Shown piece after piece: positions 22,378 through 38,800 of a DNA stretch of 64,000 nucleotides. The stretch is from Daphnia pulex. Its lineage: Eukaryota; Arthropoda; Branchiopoda; Diplostraca; Daphniidae. The stretch's first letter is position 1, and each line of letters opens with the position of its first letter. The notes beneath the pieces are model-generated. The model made no database searches. It saw nothing but the letters and a program-made list of their open reading frames with translations, and had not been told where the DNA came from. The position numbers were made by a program, and so were the translations under genes. The DNA lies in assembly GCF_021134715.1 (NCBI RefSeq), contig NC_060022.1, positions 5,151,001-5,215,000 on the forward strand, in the 5' to 3' direction.

Positions 22378-25300
22378 ATGGCAGACACTCGTTTGCCGGA
22401 TGTGGTTCCGGCTAAAGATCTGGCGTCAGGCAAGGAAGCAGTCGAACTCATGTCCGGGAGCAGCGCCGCTCAGCTCAACAGTGATAGTAGTCAAGTGGGA
22501 ATGCCCGATTGGCACATGACGGTTCTCAGTGCTAATGAGGATCATCCGTCAGATACGCCGATAGTGCACATATGGTCCAGTAGCGATTCAAACGACTCGA
22601 ACGATTCGTCTCTGCTGGCCAAGCCGGAAGAAGTTTGCTCCCGTCTGGAGCATCAGATTGAGCACCGGAGCGATAGCCAACTCGGCTCGGATTCCGGCAT
22701 TGACTCTCAGCTGGCGAGTCCCACCGTGATAGACGGGGGTTACAACAAGTTGCAAGAACAATCTGCCTTCGTATTGGACCTGTCGGCGAATCACTTATCC
22801 GTGCCGAGTCGGATGAAACTAGGCAGCCTGCGCAGCAGTCTAGAGAAGCACAACCAACAGCAGCAGCAACCAAAGTTGAACGAAGATGAACCCCCCATCG
22901 TTGAAAATAGCGTTCACGGAACTGGAGAGCAGAGAAACGATCCGTCACCAGCTAAAACTATTCCAACTTCGCCCAGATTTTTGCCACAGAAAAGGTCAGC
23001 ATTATTATTATTATTCTTAAAATTCCGCCACTTTTTTTTTACTTTTGACGTGCTACACACTTTTGAAACTAACTTGTCACAAATGCCAGTGCGCTAGCCC
23101 TACATCTGTGTCAAGTAAAAATGCATGTACTGTAGTAGATGCTAGACAAAATCAATATTTCCTTATGAATGTTTGATGTGGGCGGTGAGACGGCTAGTCC
23201 CCGACGGCAGCGCTCATGGCCGGGGTATACAAGTTAGACATCAAACTAGAGAAATAACAGGCAATTAGGAAAGCAGCACGGATGAATTGTTGATTAGAAT
23301 ATGGGGGGAAACGTTTGACTGTGCTCCACAACGGATTTGTGCGAAACTTGTGTCTATTGTTCAAATGCACAGTGCTGCTGCCCTGAGGAGTCCATCATTA
23401 TAAACTGAAAGTTGCATCTTGTTCAATTTCTTGTCTTCTCTCAGGAGAGAGAAAAGCCCATAGCTTTGTTGTGCTGGGCTGTTTATTTGTTTCCTCTTGA
23501 GCTAGAACGCGGAGGCATTTTCTAAAAATAAAAAAGGCTCTTTCTCTCTCCTCCGCGTTCCAACAAACGGAAAATGTAAAAAAGTAGGGAAAAGAAAAAA
23601 AGGCAGCCATCAATTTTCCATTTGACCTAAATATGTTAGTATACCCCTACGGATGTGGCTTGCCGCTAACAGAATAAGGATCGTTTTGTGATTTTTCCCC
23701 TCCCCATCCTATATAGGCATCACCGGAACTTTTTACCAGTGGATTACAGTCTAGACGGCTGGCAGTCACCACGATCGGACAATTTCCTGAAGATTCGTTC
23801 GTTGCCGAGTGAATGTGAGCAGCAGACGGAGATGGAAGAGACAAACAGTTTGGCGGTCAGCTGGTCCGATACTAGCAGCACTCCGATTACGACAAATTCC
23901 GGCCGTAAACAACAAACGACAACTTCGTCACCCAAGATCTGCGTTCAACGGGATGCTCACGTCGACCGGAGTTTTCACGAAGGCCAGTCGTCCATCGTCA
24001 GTGAACGCAGTTGCAGTTACGACTCTCAAGAATCGTCGCACTTTCTGGCCGATCAGGAAAGCGATTCCCGATGTTATTCTCCTTCACGCAAGCCGAGCTT
24101 CGGCTCCATTTGCAGTGACTCGTGCACAGACAACAACATGGACTCGCGGACATCGATCAAGCCGACACGTTCATCTCATCACAATTCCTTGTCCAGAAGT
24201 TCATCTTCACGATCGACTTTCCTCTCAGTTCCCACCAGAGTACCTAATCACCTGTGGCTGTCATCCACTTCCGATCAGCATCAAACCGATCACAACAAGG
24301 AGCAGCACGGTCAATCCTCGGCGAATTCGCAACTAGGATCCACGTCGTCGCTGATGGCATCGCACTTCAGCCTATCAAAGTATGATGTCATTGAACCCTT
24401 TGAACTTTGCGATTTTAGACTTCAAAGGCTATATAGGCCGGCAGAGTTGCCATGGATCGCGTGGGATTGTTTCTACAAAGAACTTTCCAGGAAGGAGAAT
24501 AAGCAAGAAGGTTATTTCTTGAGTGCTAGGACGTAAATCCGCCGTTGTTTTTTATCGAATTGCTCCAGAAATCGTTTTCGTGTCAATTATAAGAAAACGC
24601 ACCGGTGACAGGCGTGAACACCACGCCCTGAAACGTCTGTCGACAGACGGCGGTCTACGAGAAATCCGTGCAGACAGGCGGGCAAATCTACGTGCTATCC
24701 ACGGTCACGCAATCCTTGCTACAAAAGAATCGTGACCTATATATATTCTACTACCAGAGTTGGGTTTAATTGGGTTGCAAGAGATTATAGACTTTTCTTG
24801 GCTTTCATCTTTGCACTGCATTCGGTTATTTACGTACAGTATAATCAATTAGACAAGTAGCTAGGCAGTGTTACCTTATTACGACTCATTCGCTACACGA
24901 TCCTTATAGACTTTTGGGGATGTCGAGACAAATTTCCTGGAAAGTGAATGAACCATGTTAGTAATCATGATTAAAGTTTAGTTAACTGTGTACATAACAA
25001 AAGACGGTATTGAGCTAACTATATGAGTATGCGTAACAATGTAAAATGTACAAGGAATAGTAATTGATCATTATCTCGGTGTGCCTGTATGTTAACCAGC
25101 CCGTACCTGCGGCTGTGCCTGAACGAAGGCGGAATCAACGACGCCCTGCTGCTAAGCCTTGCTGGAGACGAAACGAACCACCACGCCGTTCTCGACATGT
25201 TTGACGATCCTTATTACGATTCGGCAACCGCTGCCGCCGTCCAGTTATCACTCACCCAACGGCTGGCCTTCCCTCAGCTGGTGGAGAATGACCCAGAATC

Positions 25301-25523
25301 GGACAAACAAAACAATCGCCATCAGCAACGCAACCAACTCCCTAGAGAAGAGGGAAGCCTCAATTTCTTCGCCAAAATCATCACCTTCCTGGTACGCCAA
25401 ACTTTTTCCCGTACTATATTATACGTCGACTAACTAAAAAGTTATATACAACTTCAGGTTCTCGTGTTCGTCATCGTCCTAGTGGTAGGTGTCCTCGTCA
25501 AAATATCGCACACACCTCGATAG
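22378..25523 (+). CDS. Unrecognised serine-rich, tail-anchored membrane protein (four exons)
   Basis: No family was recognised. A phase-consistent model of 545 residues joins exons 22378-22994, 23717-24379, 25100-25391 and 25458-25523; each junction has GT-AG borders. Exon 1 (MADTRLPDVVPAKDLASGKE) and exon 2 are polar, Ser/Thr/Gln-rich and probably disordered (SLDGWQSPRSDNF; SHHNSLSRSSSSRSTFLSV). Exon 3 looks more folded (NPYLRLCLNEGGINDALLLS, MFDDPYYDSATAAAVQLSL). The last exon encodes a single hydrophobic helix (VLVFVIVLVVGVLVK) and only a few following residues (ISHTPR*). With no N-terminal signal, this predicts a tail-anchored protein facing the cytosol from the ER or outer mitochondrial membrane. 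Exon 1 could have further upstream noncoding exons. Confidence 0.7.
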
Positions 25524-26442
25524 CTGACGGCCAACCGATCGATTCTTCTTTCAATTTTTTGTTTTGCGAATAACTGTAAGATACGATTGATTTGTAATTC
25601 AATTTTGTATTCTCAATTATTTTACAATGTCCTTGCATTACTCCCTCCCCTTTTGTCTGGCACTCTTTCAACGTTGTTTGGGGGCCTACTAGTGAGGACG
25701 GGAATAAGAGAAGCTGCAGCCGTTTCCAGTCAACATGACGTCAATTCACTTCTTCTTCGGCTTTCACGGGTTTGATTCGATTTTGCCGAGCGACGACGAG
25801 CGTCAGTGCGTTTCTCATTCAACTGACTGTCATAAGAACGAATTATGCACCGCTCGCTGGAACTTTCTCGCAATATACTGTTGGTTTTCTGTTGCTGATG
25901 CTCACGTCCTACTTATGATTATTCTGGTGCTCCAAATGATGAATAATTCCGTCTTGGATTGAACGCGACGACGACGACGGCCAAGGTCGTGTGTTTGTGC
26001 CAGTCGGACCAACGAGAAATAACAGTGGCAAGGCACGCCATACGACGACTCTGCACACAAACATCTGACTTATTTCCCTTCGCGTGTGTGTCTTGAAACA
26101 AATCGATACGGCGCCTACATGCGTGAGCTCGGCTAGACGCACGATAAGAAACAGCTGCCCCCACCCCAATCCCCGATATTCACGCTATGGCGGCGTGAAT
26201 GTTGGTGGCTATACGGAAACGCCAATCAGAATAAAAAGCTACCACACTATCCTACATTTAAACAAAGAACCAAACAATCGATAGATATATTTACGTCGTG
26301 ACACTATTCGTCGTGTTTATTTCACTGGTATAAACTCCGAAAATGACCAAAAAGGAAATGAGCAATAGACATAAATTTAGGTTAGAAATTCAAAAACGGA
26401 ATAAAACGACTTTGTAACAAAAGTGGACATTCGTCTGTGGGT
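25524..26442. other. Converging 3' regions
   Basis: The space between the tail-anchored gene (+) and the MATH-BTB gene (-), probably both 3'UTRs. AATAAA on the minus strand (tttatt at 26316-26321) is a candidate poly(A) signal about 120 bases past the BTB stop. No coding sequence was recognised. Confidence 0.5.
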
Positions 26443-27552
26443 TTACATGTGAGAGTAGACGAGAGACATCGCCATGGTGATTCGGCTACAGGCCGACACA
26501 CTTAGACTCGGGAAGAGCTTGATCAATTTTTCACAATGGAAATGAACGGCCGCTTCTAGGAGCTCGTCGACCGAGTGTAACTTGGCCCAGGAGATTAACT
26601 GATAAACGTTGTTCATTCGGATGTGTGAAATCAGATAACTAACGCATTGTTGTTTGAGATCTCCAACATCGAATTCGTCGGCAGCTTCAAACAATGACTG
26701 GGCTTTGATTTGGTTGATGGAGGACGAAACTTTGCCAGAGTAGATAAAGTGGAGAACGTCTTTGAAAATCTCGAAGCGGATGTGGTGGATCCTGATCTTG
26801 CCCTGACCGCCCTGACGATTCGCTTGTTGTATCATAGCAGCGAGCACTAGGCTTCTGGCCGTCAGAATGATGGCGTGTCCGCCCACGCATTGGCCGTTAT
26901 CAAACTGAAACTCCACATCACAGTTGGTTTGACGAACGTACAAGTTTGTAAACTGCTTCAATGCATTCGTTTCACTTTTACTCGGGGCCTTTGTTGTCAT
27001 CTCGTTAAACTTGATCCAAATACGACAAGTAATCTCCTGGTCGTAAATCGCCGTGGAACTGTACATCAACTTAAAAACCGATACACGTCATCAGCCATAT
27101 AAAGTCTAAAACACGACACAAACAAAGACAGACAAAAAACAAGAAATATTTACCGATTGCCATGTGCACCACTTTTCGTTCATCTTGTTTGTCGCCATTT
27201 GAATGCTTCCTTCGTCAATGCTGACCCCTACAGCTTCAGGTAAAGCACTGCAAGGTTGACTCGTTTCTTCGTCGATTTCATTGCCTCCAGGAGTAATCAG
27301 TTTCAAAATGAAATGAAAACGTAAAGCTTTCTGTGCATTGTTACTAGAATCGTCTTCTTCAAACTGTTCTAAACGAAGCTGAACTGCATTCGCAGCATCA
27401 CAGTGAACACGTTCAAGTTTGAACCAAGAGGAACGGACTCCCCGGTCATTTGTGGCCTCTGAATCCGAGACCACAGTCTTCCACACAATTTGCGTTTCAC
27501 CGTCGTTCAGTTTCTTTACATTTATCGACATTCTTTTCTCTGATATTTGCAC
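26443..27552 (-). CDS. MATH-BTB (speckle-type POZ-like) protein
   Basis: Probable substrate adaptor for a Cullin-3 ubiquitin ligase. Two exons (about 27151-27552 and 26443-27069) join in frame as CTWQS|LMYSS. The N-terminal part is a divergent MATH domain (SWFKLERVHCDAANAVQLRL, ALRFHFILKLITPGG). The BTB domain starts at NCDVEFQFDNGQCVGGHAII, with LTARSLVLAAMI, IRFEIFKDVLHFIYSGKV and QSLFEAADEFDVGDLKQQC. A short BACK-like tail (LISWAKLHSVDELLEAAVHF) ends YSHM*. The domain order is that of SPOP and roadkill relatives, but the sequence is diverged enough that it is not SPOP itself. Two in-frame starts exist (27552, MQISEKR; 27531, MSINVKK); either may be used. Confidence 0.88.
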
Positions 27553-28641
27553 AAAAATGACTTTTACTTTTGACTACTTTTACTTTTGTCAATTTGATTA
27601 TCTTGATCGTACTTAATGTTCAAACTCATTAACCATTAACGACACTTCCACCCTTGAGCTGAGTTTAAAGTGGACTGAAATTTGGAGCAGACGACATTGC
27701 CAATTTTGACCTTGAAAATGGCCGATTTTTTCGAAATGTCTGAAATGCGTTATTCGTTATCAGTAATATCCCGTAATAATTGAAAACTCAAACAAAATTG
27801 TTGATCAAACGAAAAAATACTACAGCAGTTTATTGAGAAATTGTTTTTTATCTTTTAGTCATCCATTAAAGTAAACTGCCATACATAAATACGTCCAACC
27901 CACGTTATGATAATCATTTACACTGAAAAACATTCCAAATGCACGCTAGATCAAATAAACGACATGCTGTTGATGATGACGAGATGACTTTTGGAGCTAG
28001 TCGTATCCTTGGCTGTGTACTAAAGAGAGATAATAAGCATGAAAACGTACAAAAAGTGGATTACCTTGGGGAACAAAGGTATTAACCTGGAAAGATCGTA
28101 GTAACATTCGGCATTGTTATGGGGTTCATCCGTTTTATCGTTTGGTGTTTGATGGGAAACTTTGCGAGATCGGAGAACAAGGGAACATGAAAAAGCCTCT
28201 GGAGACGTTTGCCCGTTCTATTACTTGGGGGATGAGGAACCAAATATAAAGTGGATGGCGTCGGCGCCGTTGTGGAATGGAAATGTCTAGAAAATTGAAT
28301 TCGTGGCTTGGTGCACTGTTGCTCTGCTTAAAAAGTATTGAACCAAAAAGTTTAACGTATTTTACTAACACTTAGCCCTCCCAAAAGTTCCGACACCAAA
28401 TATCCATTACTGTATGGAATATCCTCTCTGTTTTGAATATATTGAAACTTCATTTCAAGTTTGCCAAGTTACCACATCAATGATCAAACTTTTCACGGTC
28501 GTTTACGTAATGCCGTTTCATGCCCTAGATAACAGTCTCTGAAATCTTTTTGTTCGTTTATTGATTAATTAGTGATGAATTATTAGTATCGAAATAGTAA
28601 ACAGAAGGAAAGGTGACACCAAATCATTCGGATAAGGGAAA
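27553..28641. other. Intergenic, between BTB 5' end and MCM3 3' end
   Basis: AT-rich with no recognisable coding sequence. AATAAA on the minus strand (tttatt at 28557-28562) lies about 80 bases past the MCM3 stop and is a good poly(A) candidate. The part next to 27552 should contain the MATH-BTB promoter. Confidence 0.5.
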
Positions 28642-32453
<3,812 letters not shown>

Positions 32454-32616
32454 TTTCGAATAACCAGTGGAAAGCAAAGTAAAATTAATCTAAAATAGCA
32501 AATTCAGTGAAAACACTGAAAAAATCTCGATCGCAGACTTGAAAAGTTGAAAACAAGTGTGACCGACTACAAGCACAGCAGACAACGAATCTACACAATG
32601 AAACTAAAGCGCCAAC

Positions 32617-32627
32617 TCCCGCCAAAA
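32617..32627 (-). promoter_or_regulatory. E2F site upstream of MCM3
   Basis: On the minus strand the sequence reads TTTTGGCGGGA, a good match to the E2F/DP consensus. It lies about 165 bases upstream of the MCM3 start codon. MCM genes are classical E2F targets, so function is plausible but inferred from the motif. Confidence 0.6.
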
Positions 32628-32654
32628 TACGCCATCTAGTGACATGACAGTATA

Positions 32655-32676
32655 GGCTGGCGGGCGATTTGAAATG
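32655..32676. promoter_or_regulatory. CDE/CHR-like cell-cycle element upstream of MCM3
   Basis: The plus strand carries GGCGGG followed closely by TTTGAA, a layout very like the CDE/CHR pair of vertebrate G2/M promoters such as CDC25C. It lies about 205 bases upstream of the MCM3 ATG. Its orientation is opposite to MCM3 transcription, so function is uncertain. Confidence 0.4.
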
Positions 32677-35600
32677 AAATTCAAATTCGGAAAAATATTT
32701 TGTGAAAAATATTAAATAAACGAAATAATAGTATTGGGAGTAAAACAGGCTAATACGCCCAAGTGTATTATAGACGATACAGTTTTCCCCCTTGCGATGA
32801 TACAATCGGGTAAATTATGCAAGGGCGAGACGTGGACGCATGATTTTTACGACAGAAATAGGTGGATAGGGAAGAAAAAAAAAGTAGAGCTATGTTTATG
32901 AGGACTACACATGATAACATTATTCTCACTGATGATTGCCCCACATAAGACAGCACAAATTATTCCATTCTCTGGGGTTATCTCTACAAAAGCGGAAAAG
33001 TCGTATGTAATCTTTTCTTTGTTTTTTTCTTTTAGATTCAATTCCAGGCGCAACAAATATTCTGTGTTTTCAACTGAGATTGATCCGAGGAGTTGAAGAA
33101 AGGAGAACAAGAGAGGGAGACGCATCTTTCTTCCTCGAATTTAGATATGCCCAAAAAGAGATGTGTTCGTTAAAGTTTTTCTCATTTGAAATCAAAATGT
33201 CCCGACTTTTTTCCTATAAGTTTCTCAACTGTAATAAGCTGAGGGGTGGGGGGTAGTAAAGATTATGTTTTTATATGATGGAAGTAAAGCTGACTGGAAC
33301 TTTCAGAACGGGACGTGAATGGGACCTCTATGTTGTTGATTTTTGGATTCCTATCTGACTTGGAATGTCGGTGAAAGAAAACAGAAACATCAGGAAATAA
33401 GCCCAGATCCAACCCAAGAGCTCGAATTATCTAGAAAGTTTTTTGAACGGATTCAGTTGAGAAAGTTTTTGGGCAGAAGTTTGTCTTTTGTCACCAGGGT
33501 TTTGAACAATAATTTCTTTCCCCCTTTAAATCCCATATCTTTGTTTTTCTTTTTAAAACAAAAGCAAAAAAAAAAAAAATCCCGTAGTGAAATGAAAGCG
33601 TAAGACCTACCAAAACTAAATAATAAAGAGGCACAATTTAGAAGAAAAAAAAATTGGACGAAAAAAAATTGCAAAGGAAAGAAAAGTCACCACGCGCAAC
33701 ATAAAAGTTAAATCGTTACACACTCACACACATTGGAGGTAAATGGCGCGGAGGGAATATGATGCAGTAGAGGTAAAAGTAAACCCAAAATCATATTTTT
33801 GTTTTTCAAAAGAAGCCGTCGGAGGGATCGGGAACGTGAGCGGAGAAAAAGGATTGTTTTTTTTGAAGCGGCGAGGACGGGTAGTACAGAGTGGGAGAAA
33901 TGGTTAAAAAATAAAGGGGAGACTTGATCAGATATGTCAACGGTATTCTGACTCGCCTAAAAATTGTTGAATGCTTTTCCTGATTTTTCACTTATTTAGC
34001 AATTAGTAGCCGAGAGACAGATTCGGCGCATTTTTCTTTTGTTTATAAAGCAGCTACAGGTACACGGGGAACATAACTCGGGAGACAAAAGAGCGGCAGG
34101 CGACAAAGAGGGAAACCAAAGCCAATCTAAAGAGTGTGAGATGAGGACGTGAAGAGAGACACACAAATTAGGGAAGAAGAAGAAGAAGAAAGAATTGATA
34201 TTTCTCACGCTTGCCGAGAAACGATATGGCTATTATTGTCCGCTCGAAGGAATTCCCGACCTCCCGTCCAAAAAGAAAGAAATTTAAGAAGAGCAACACA
34301 CGCACACACAACTAATTAACTACACGATACTTATTTCACTATCCAATCAAAAGGAAAACCAAGACAAGTTAAGAAGGATATTCTTTTTTGTTGTTTAAGG
34401 AGAGAGGGCCAAACTTGATTGTAGGGTTGTAGTATATAGTATTACATCGCCAGCAAACTCTTTCAGGCTGACGTCGAGGTGCGGTGGGTGGGATATTATT
34501 ATTTTCTTATCCTCGTCAACTCCTGCCCGGACGTTTTTTTAAGAGCTGCCCGAATGTTGCGTTGGGACCGCCCCTTCGCCACAACAAAATACACATGTAC
34601 ACTCACGCACACACACATAATTATTATTTTTTTTTAGCTTTTTTTTCTTGAGGAAGATGGTCGATGTCGGTGTGAGAAAGAATTATTTACGGGGGCAAGG
34701 ATAATTTTGTCATGGCGAAATGGCCTTCCCAGCAGATTCTAAATGCACACACTACTCTCTCTCTCTTTTGCTTTTTTTCGATTGAAAACGTTTTTTTTTT
34801 TGAACGAACGCTGAAAGACGTTTGTAGCGCGGGAGGAGGGGCGATGATGTTTTGTTTTTTTTTGGTATTTTTTTTTTAGATTTTTTTCGAAATTGATTAC
34901 AACTGTATCGAAGAACAAAGATAATAAAGGTGGTTCTCTATCCTAGGTAAATTTTTTTGTCCGGAAAAAAAAAGAAAAGAAACAAGTTTGACTTTTTGTT
35001 ATTAACGCGCGCCGTTAGTTCGATTTCAGATGTCCTCTCAACCTCTTAGGGGGGAAACGAATGAAATGCTTTTAAACGCGAGAAAGAAAAGAAAAAACTG
35101 GGAGCGGTGTTGAGAGAGAGAGGGGGGGGGGACAGTGGATTGTTAAACAAACAGATCGGTAACGAAAAGAATTGTCAATTTGATTTTGTCGTTTTTCTTT
35201 GAAGTAGATACGGTCGAGGTCGGGATAAGGGGAAATGCTGATTGGGCAATTTCACGATTTGCTTGGTCCGTACTACATCCACATGCTGAAGGGAGGGGGA
35301 AATGCAATTGTAGTTGAGAGCTACTAAATTATCTCTAACCCTTTCTCACACCGCTCTTCCCGTTACTTCGTGTTCAGAGATGATTTCAAGGGATAGGGGG
35401 GAACAAATTCAAGTGTTTTTTAAATTGCCACAAGGGAATTAAACATTTTAAGTGCAAAGTCTCGTTTAAAACCCCACCGCAGTATGTGTTTCGACTCCCG
35501 CCATAAGCGTGAAAAATATAATGAAAGACTTGACGGCCGTGGACAAATTATTCTTTTGCGCCGGGGATGGCTCTGTTAAAAGGGACGTGTGAAATGCTCC

Positions 35601-35832
35601 TCCTTGCACGACAGATCAGAGATGTGGTGGTGATGATGGTTGGTGACATGAAATATGTGTTGGATATTGTGCTCGCAAGCTGACCTTCCAAACTAGCTAG
35701 AGAAAAACAGCGTCAAGTCTCGTGGAAATACAACAACCCCACACTCCTACTCCATCCTGATCCGCATCCGATATACACGTGATGACCAAGAGACAACTTA
35801 CTGGGGAGGGAGGAAAAACTTCACGATGACTT
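32677..35832. other. Long homopolymer-rich region between MCM3 promoter and AGO1 stop (probable AGO1 3'UTR)
   Basis: About 3.1 kb with many A/T runs, a run of ten G at 35122-35131 and CA-rich patches (about 34295-34310, 34600-34615). No coding sequence was recognised. Since AGO1 is transcribed from the minus strand and ends at 35833, most of this is probably a long AGO1 3'UTR, followed by the MCM3 upstream region. Confidence 0.45.
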
Positions 35833-38800
35833 TTAAGCAAAGTACATGACTTTCTTGGTATCCGCGTGAACAGTGATAGCACGAGCCATGGCGCCTGGCG
35901 TGCGATCTTCGCTGCTGCCACTTTGATGCGAACCTTCTCCACTGTTTCAATAGAAATAGAAAATTTTAGTCATTTTCTAGGCGTTGATTTAACGTTCAAA
36001 GAAATGTACCTGGTGTAACTCTTAATGCAATCCTGTAGCGATCCTTCCCCACTGCAAATATTGGAAATCAATAAAGGATTAATAAAGTCTTGTTGCCAAC
36101 CACCGTCATTTAAATATTACCTGTCGTGCTCCTTCTCCACTAAGTGGTATCTGGCACGGAAAGCCACCAGATGGGCGTAGTAAGCCGGCGCCGGAATGGA
36201 GACGGAACGAGTACAGCGCACATAAGTATGACAAAGCTGGTAAGTTAAGCACTGCAATTCGTCAGCGTCAAAGTGGTTGTCATCCCACAAAACGTGATAG
36301 TGGCTAGGACGGCTAGTACCCTGTACATAAAGAAAAATACATTAAATATCAAACCACTGAATAAATATTAAGGAAATAAATTGTCTCACCTGAATGCCTT
36401 GATGCGAGCACAAGTAAAAGTCGAACTCGGTTGGGTGTGTAATGCCCGCGTCGACAGTGGTACCGGCGGGAATGTTTCCAGATTTGCCAGATTGCTCTTT
36501 CTTGTCAGCACAGAAGAGCCTGGTGTGATGGCGCTTCTGAACCACGATGAACGTGATACCTGGTTTGTAGTCAGGTTCCAATTTTATGCATGCCTCGCGG
36601 ATAGCGGTCAACTCATGTTGCAAAACCTACAGAAAACGTGTCGTTTATTCGAACGTATTTCTTTTTTAGAAAGCCAAAGTTAGTTTAGTCTAGTAGAATG
36701 TTGCTTACGGTGCTAAACTGGCCTTCACTGGCGCCATCGCGATACATGATAATTCGGTTGGGTTTGAACCTTGTAGTTTTGTAGAACAAGATCAATAATT
36801 CCCTGGGAAAAAAAAGGAAAGTTCATCAGCCTCAAAAACACATGAAACTCAATATGCGGATTATCAAAATGTCAAATTTCTTACCGGACCATAGCACTGA
36901 GCTCTTGAATAACTTCTTGGCGGTGTTGTTGGACGCGAACAGTTGCAGCGTATCTCGAAGGATGAGCATCCATCGAGCCCACAACGGCTGCGATCGACGG
37001 CTTTTTGTTGTCACCAGCTGGAGGATGAGTTATATCGGCCCCAAGGAAAATGACAGGCTCATTGAACACCTAAGAAAACAACACACATGAGCATTTTCGT
37101 GTGAAAAGTAGTTGATTTACGTTTTACCTTAGGACGAATGGTAGGAACAAGGATACTGTTAACACCACCAAGTTTAACGTTGATCTTCAGACACAAATTG
37201 GACAGAGTTTGAGGCGATGTTTTGTTGACATTCTTTGCTTGTACGCACTGTGTGGCCATGCCAAGTACAGTATCGCCAACACGTTTGACTTCGGCTATTG
37301 GAATAATCAAATTAAAAACCTTCATTATTGTCGATGTCGACACAAGTAGAATGTGTAAATGATAGTACCGTAAACAGGAGTTTTGCCCGGTAGAACGACA
37401 CACACCAACTGGAGACCTTGGAAGGTTGACTTGAGGTAGCGGAACATAGGCTCCACTTGATCGGGGCCAGTGGCATATTTGCAGAAACAAGGTTGGCCTA
37501 AACAATATTCAATTTAATGACAACCCATTCTCATAATCCACAATTATTTCGTTATTACCAATGATGGGCATCCCGGCGTCATTACTTATCTTCTGCAATT
37601 GCTGTGTGAAATTTCTTAGCGCATCTTCGCGAACTGTTCTTTGGGGTGCAAAGCAAGCGATTGCCCAAACGCGAATCTCCACTCCGGTGAAGAATTGCTT
37701 GCCACGCATATCCCAGACACCTTGATTAGGTAGCGCCTGTTGCTTAGTCCTTCCCCCATATTGCAGTTTTGGTGGCGGAAGCACACGACCGCGCACTTCC
37801 ATCATGCTGCAAAACAAAGTCGAAGTTACATTTTTAATATGTCACTCGTAAAGAATTGCAAATCAATAACTGACCTATTGGAAATGGTCAATCCAAACTC
37901 CTGAACGTAGGGATCGTTATTGAAGTCGGCCTTTCGAATAAGATTATTGATCTCACGCTCACGGTCGGGAGCCGATCGGGCAGTGGCTTTGATCATGGTC
38001 GATGTCTGCATATCAGTCAGTTTCTTTATGCATCGTTGCCCGGCTACAATGTTGCAAACTTCCAGCGGCAAATAGGTGTGCTTGTGCTCTTGTCCAACCT
38101 GCAGGAGAAAAAAATTGATTAAGAGATGTAGGGGGATATGACCAAATTAGAACCAACCTGCAGGCAAGGCAGATGCGGGTAGCGCAATTTCATTTTGTAT
38201 TTGTCCAGGAAATATTTGGCCACTGTACACTCGACAGTTTGACCGTTCTCCAACTGCAGTGGGAAAGACTGCATTTGAGCTGGACGGCGAGTAACGTTGC
38301 ATACACGATATTTTCGTCGCATTGTTCCACAGTGGGTAATTTCAATTTTTAAGCCTATGGGGATTCAGAAATAGGAACGTTAATCAAGATGCACAAGAAC
38401 AGGGATGAGGCGACAACCCACCAGCGAACCCACCTTTGATCTCTTTGGTAAATTTTACTCGCTGAGAATCCGTTAAAGGTTTTCTCTGCTCGTTAACATC
38501 GCGAATGTCTAACACTTCGCACATAAATTCGATCACTGGTTGCGACTTGTAAAATGCCGTCGCCGAGACGTCAATGTTTAGCATCATTTTCCATTGTGAA
38601 GGGCGGACAGATTGATGAAAACCAAACCAAACCTCACGTCCACCACCTAACGGATGATAATAACCATCAGGTGATGAAAAGAAACTCCGACCCACTGGAG
38701 TATAAGTCATTGAAGGTAAATGGCGCATAACCACGTCGAGAGCCAAAATGGCATCCATCGGAATTGTACGAATGCGACCTAAGAGGAGAAACATATTAAA

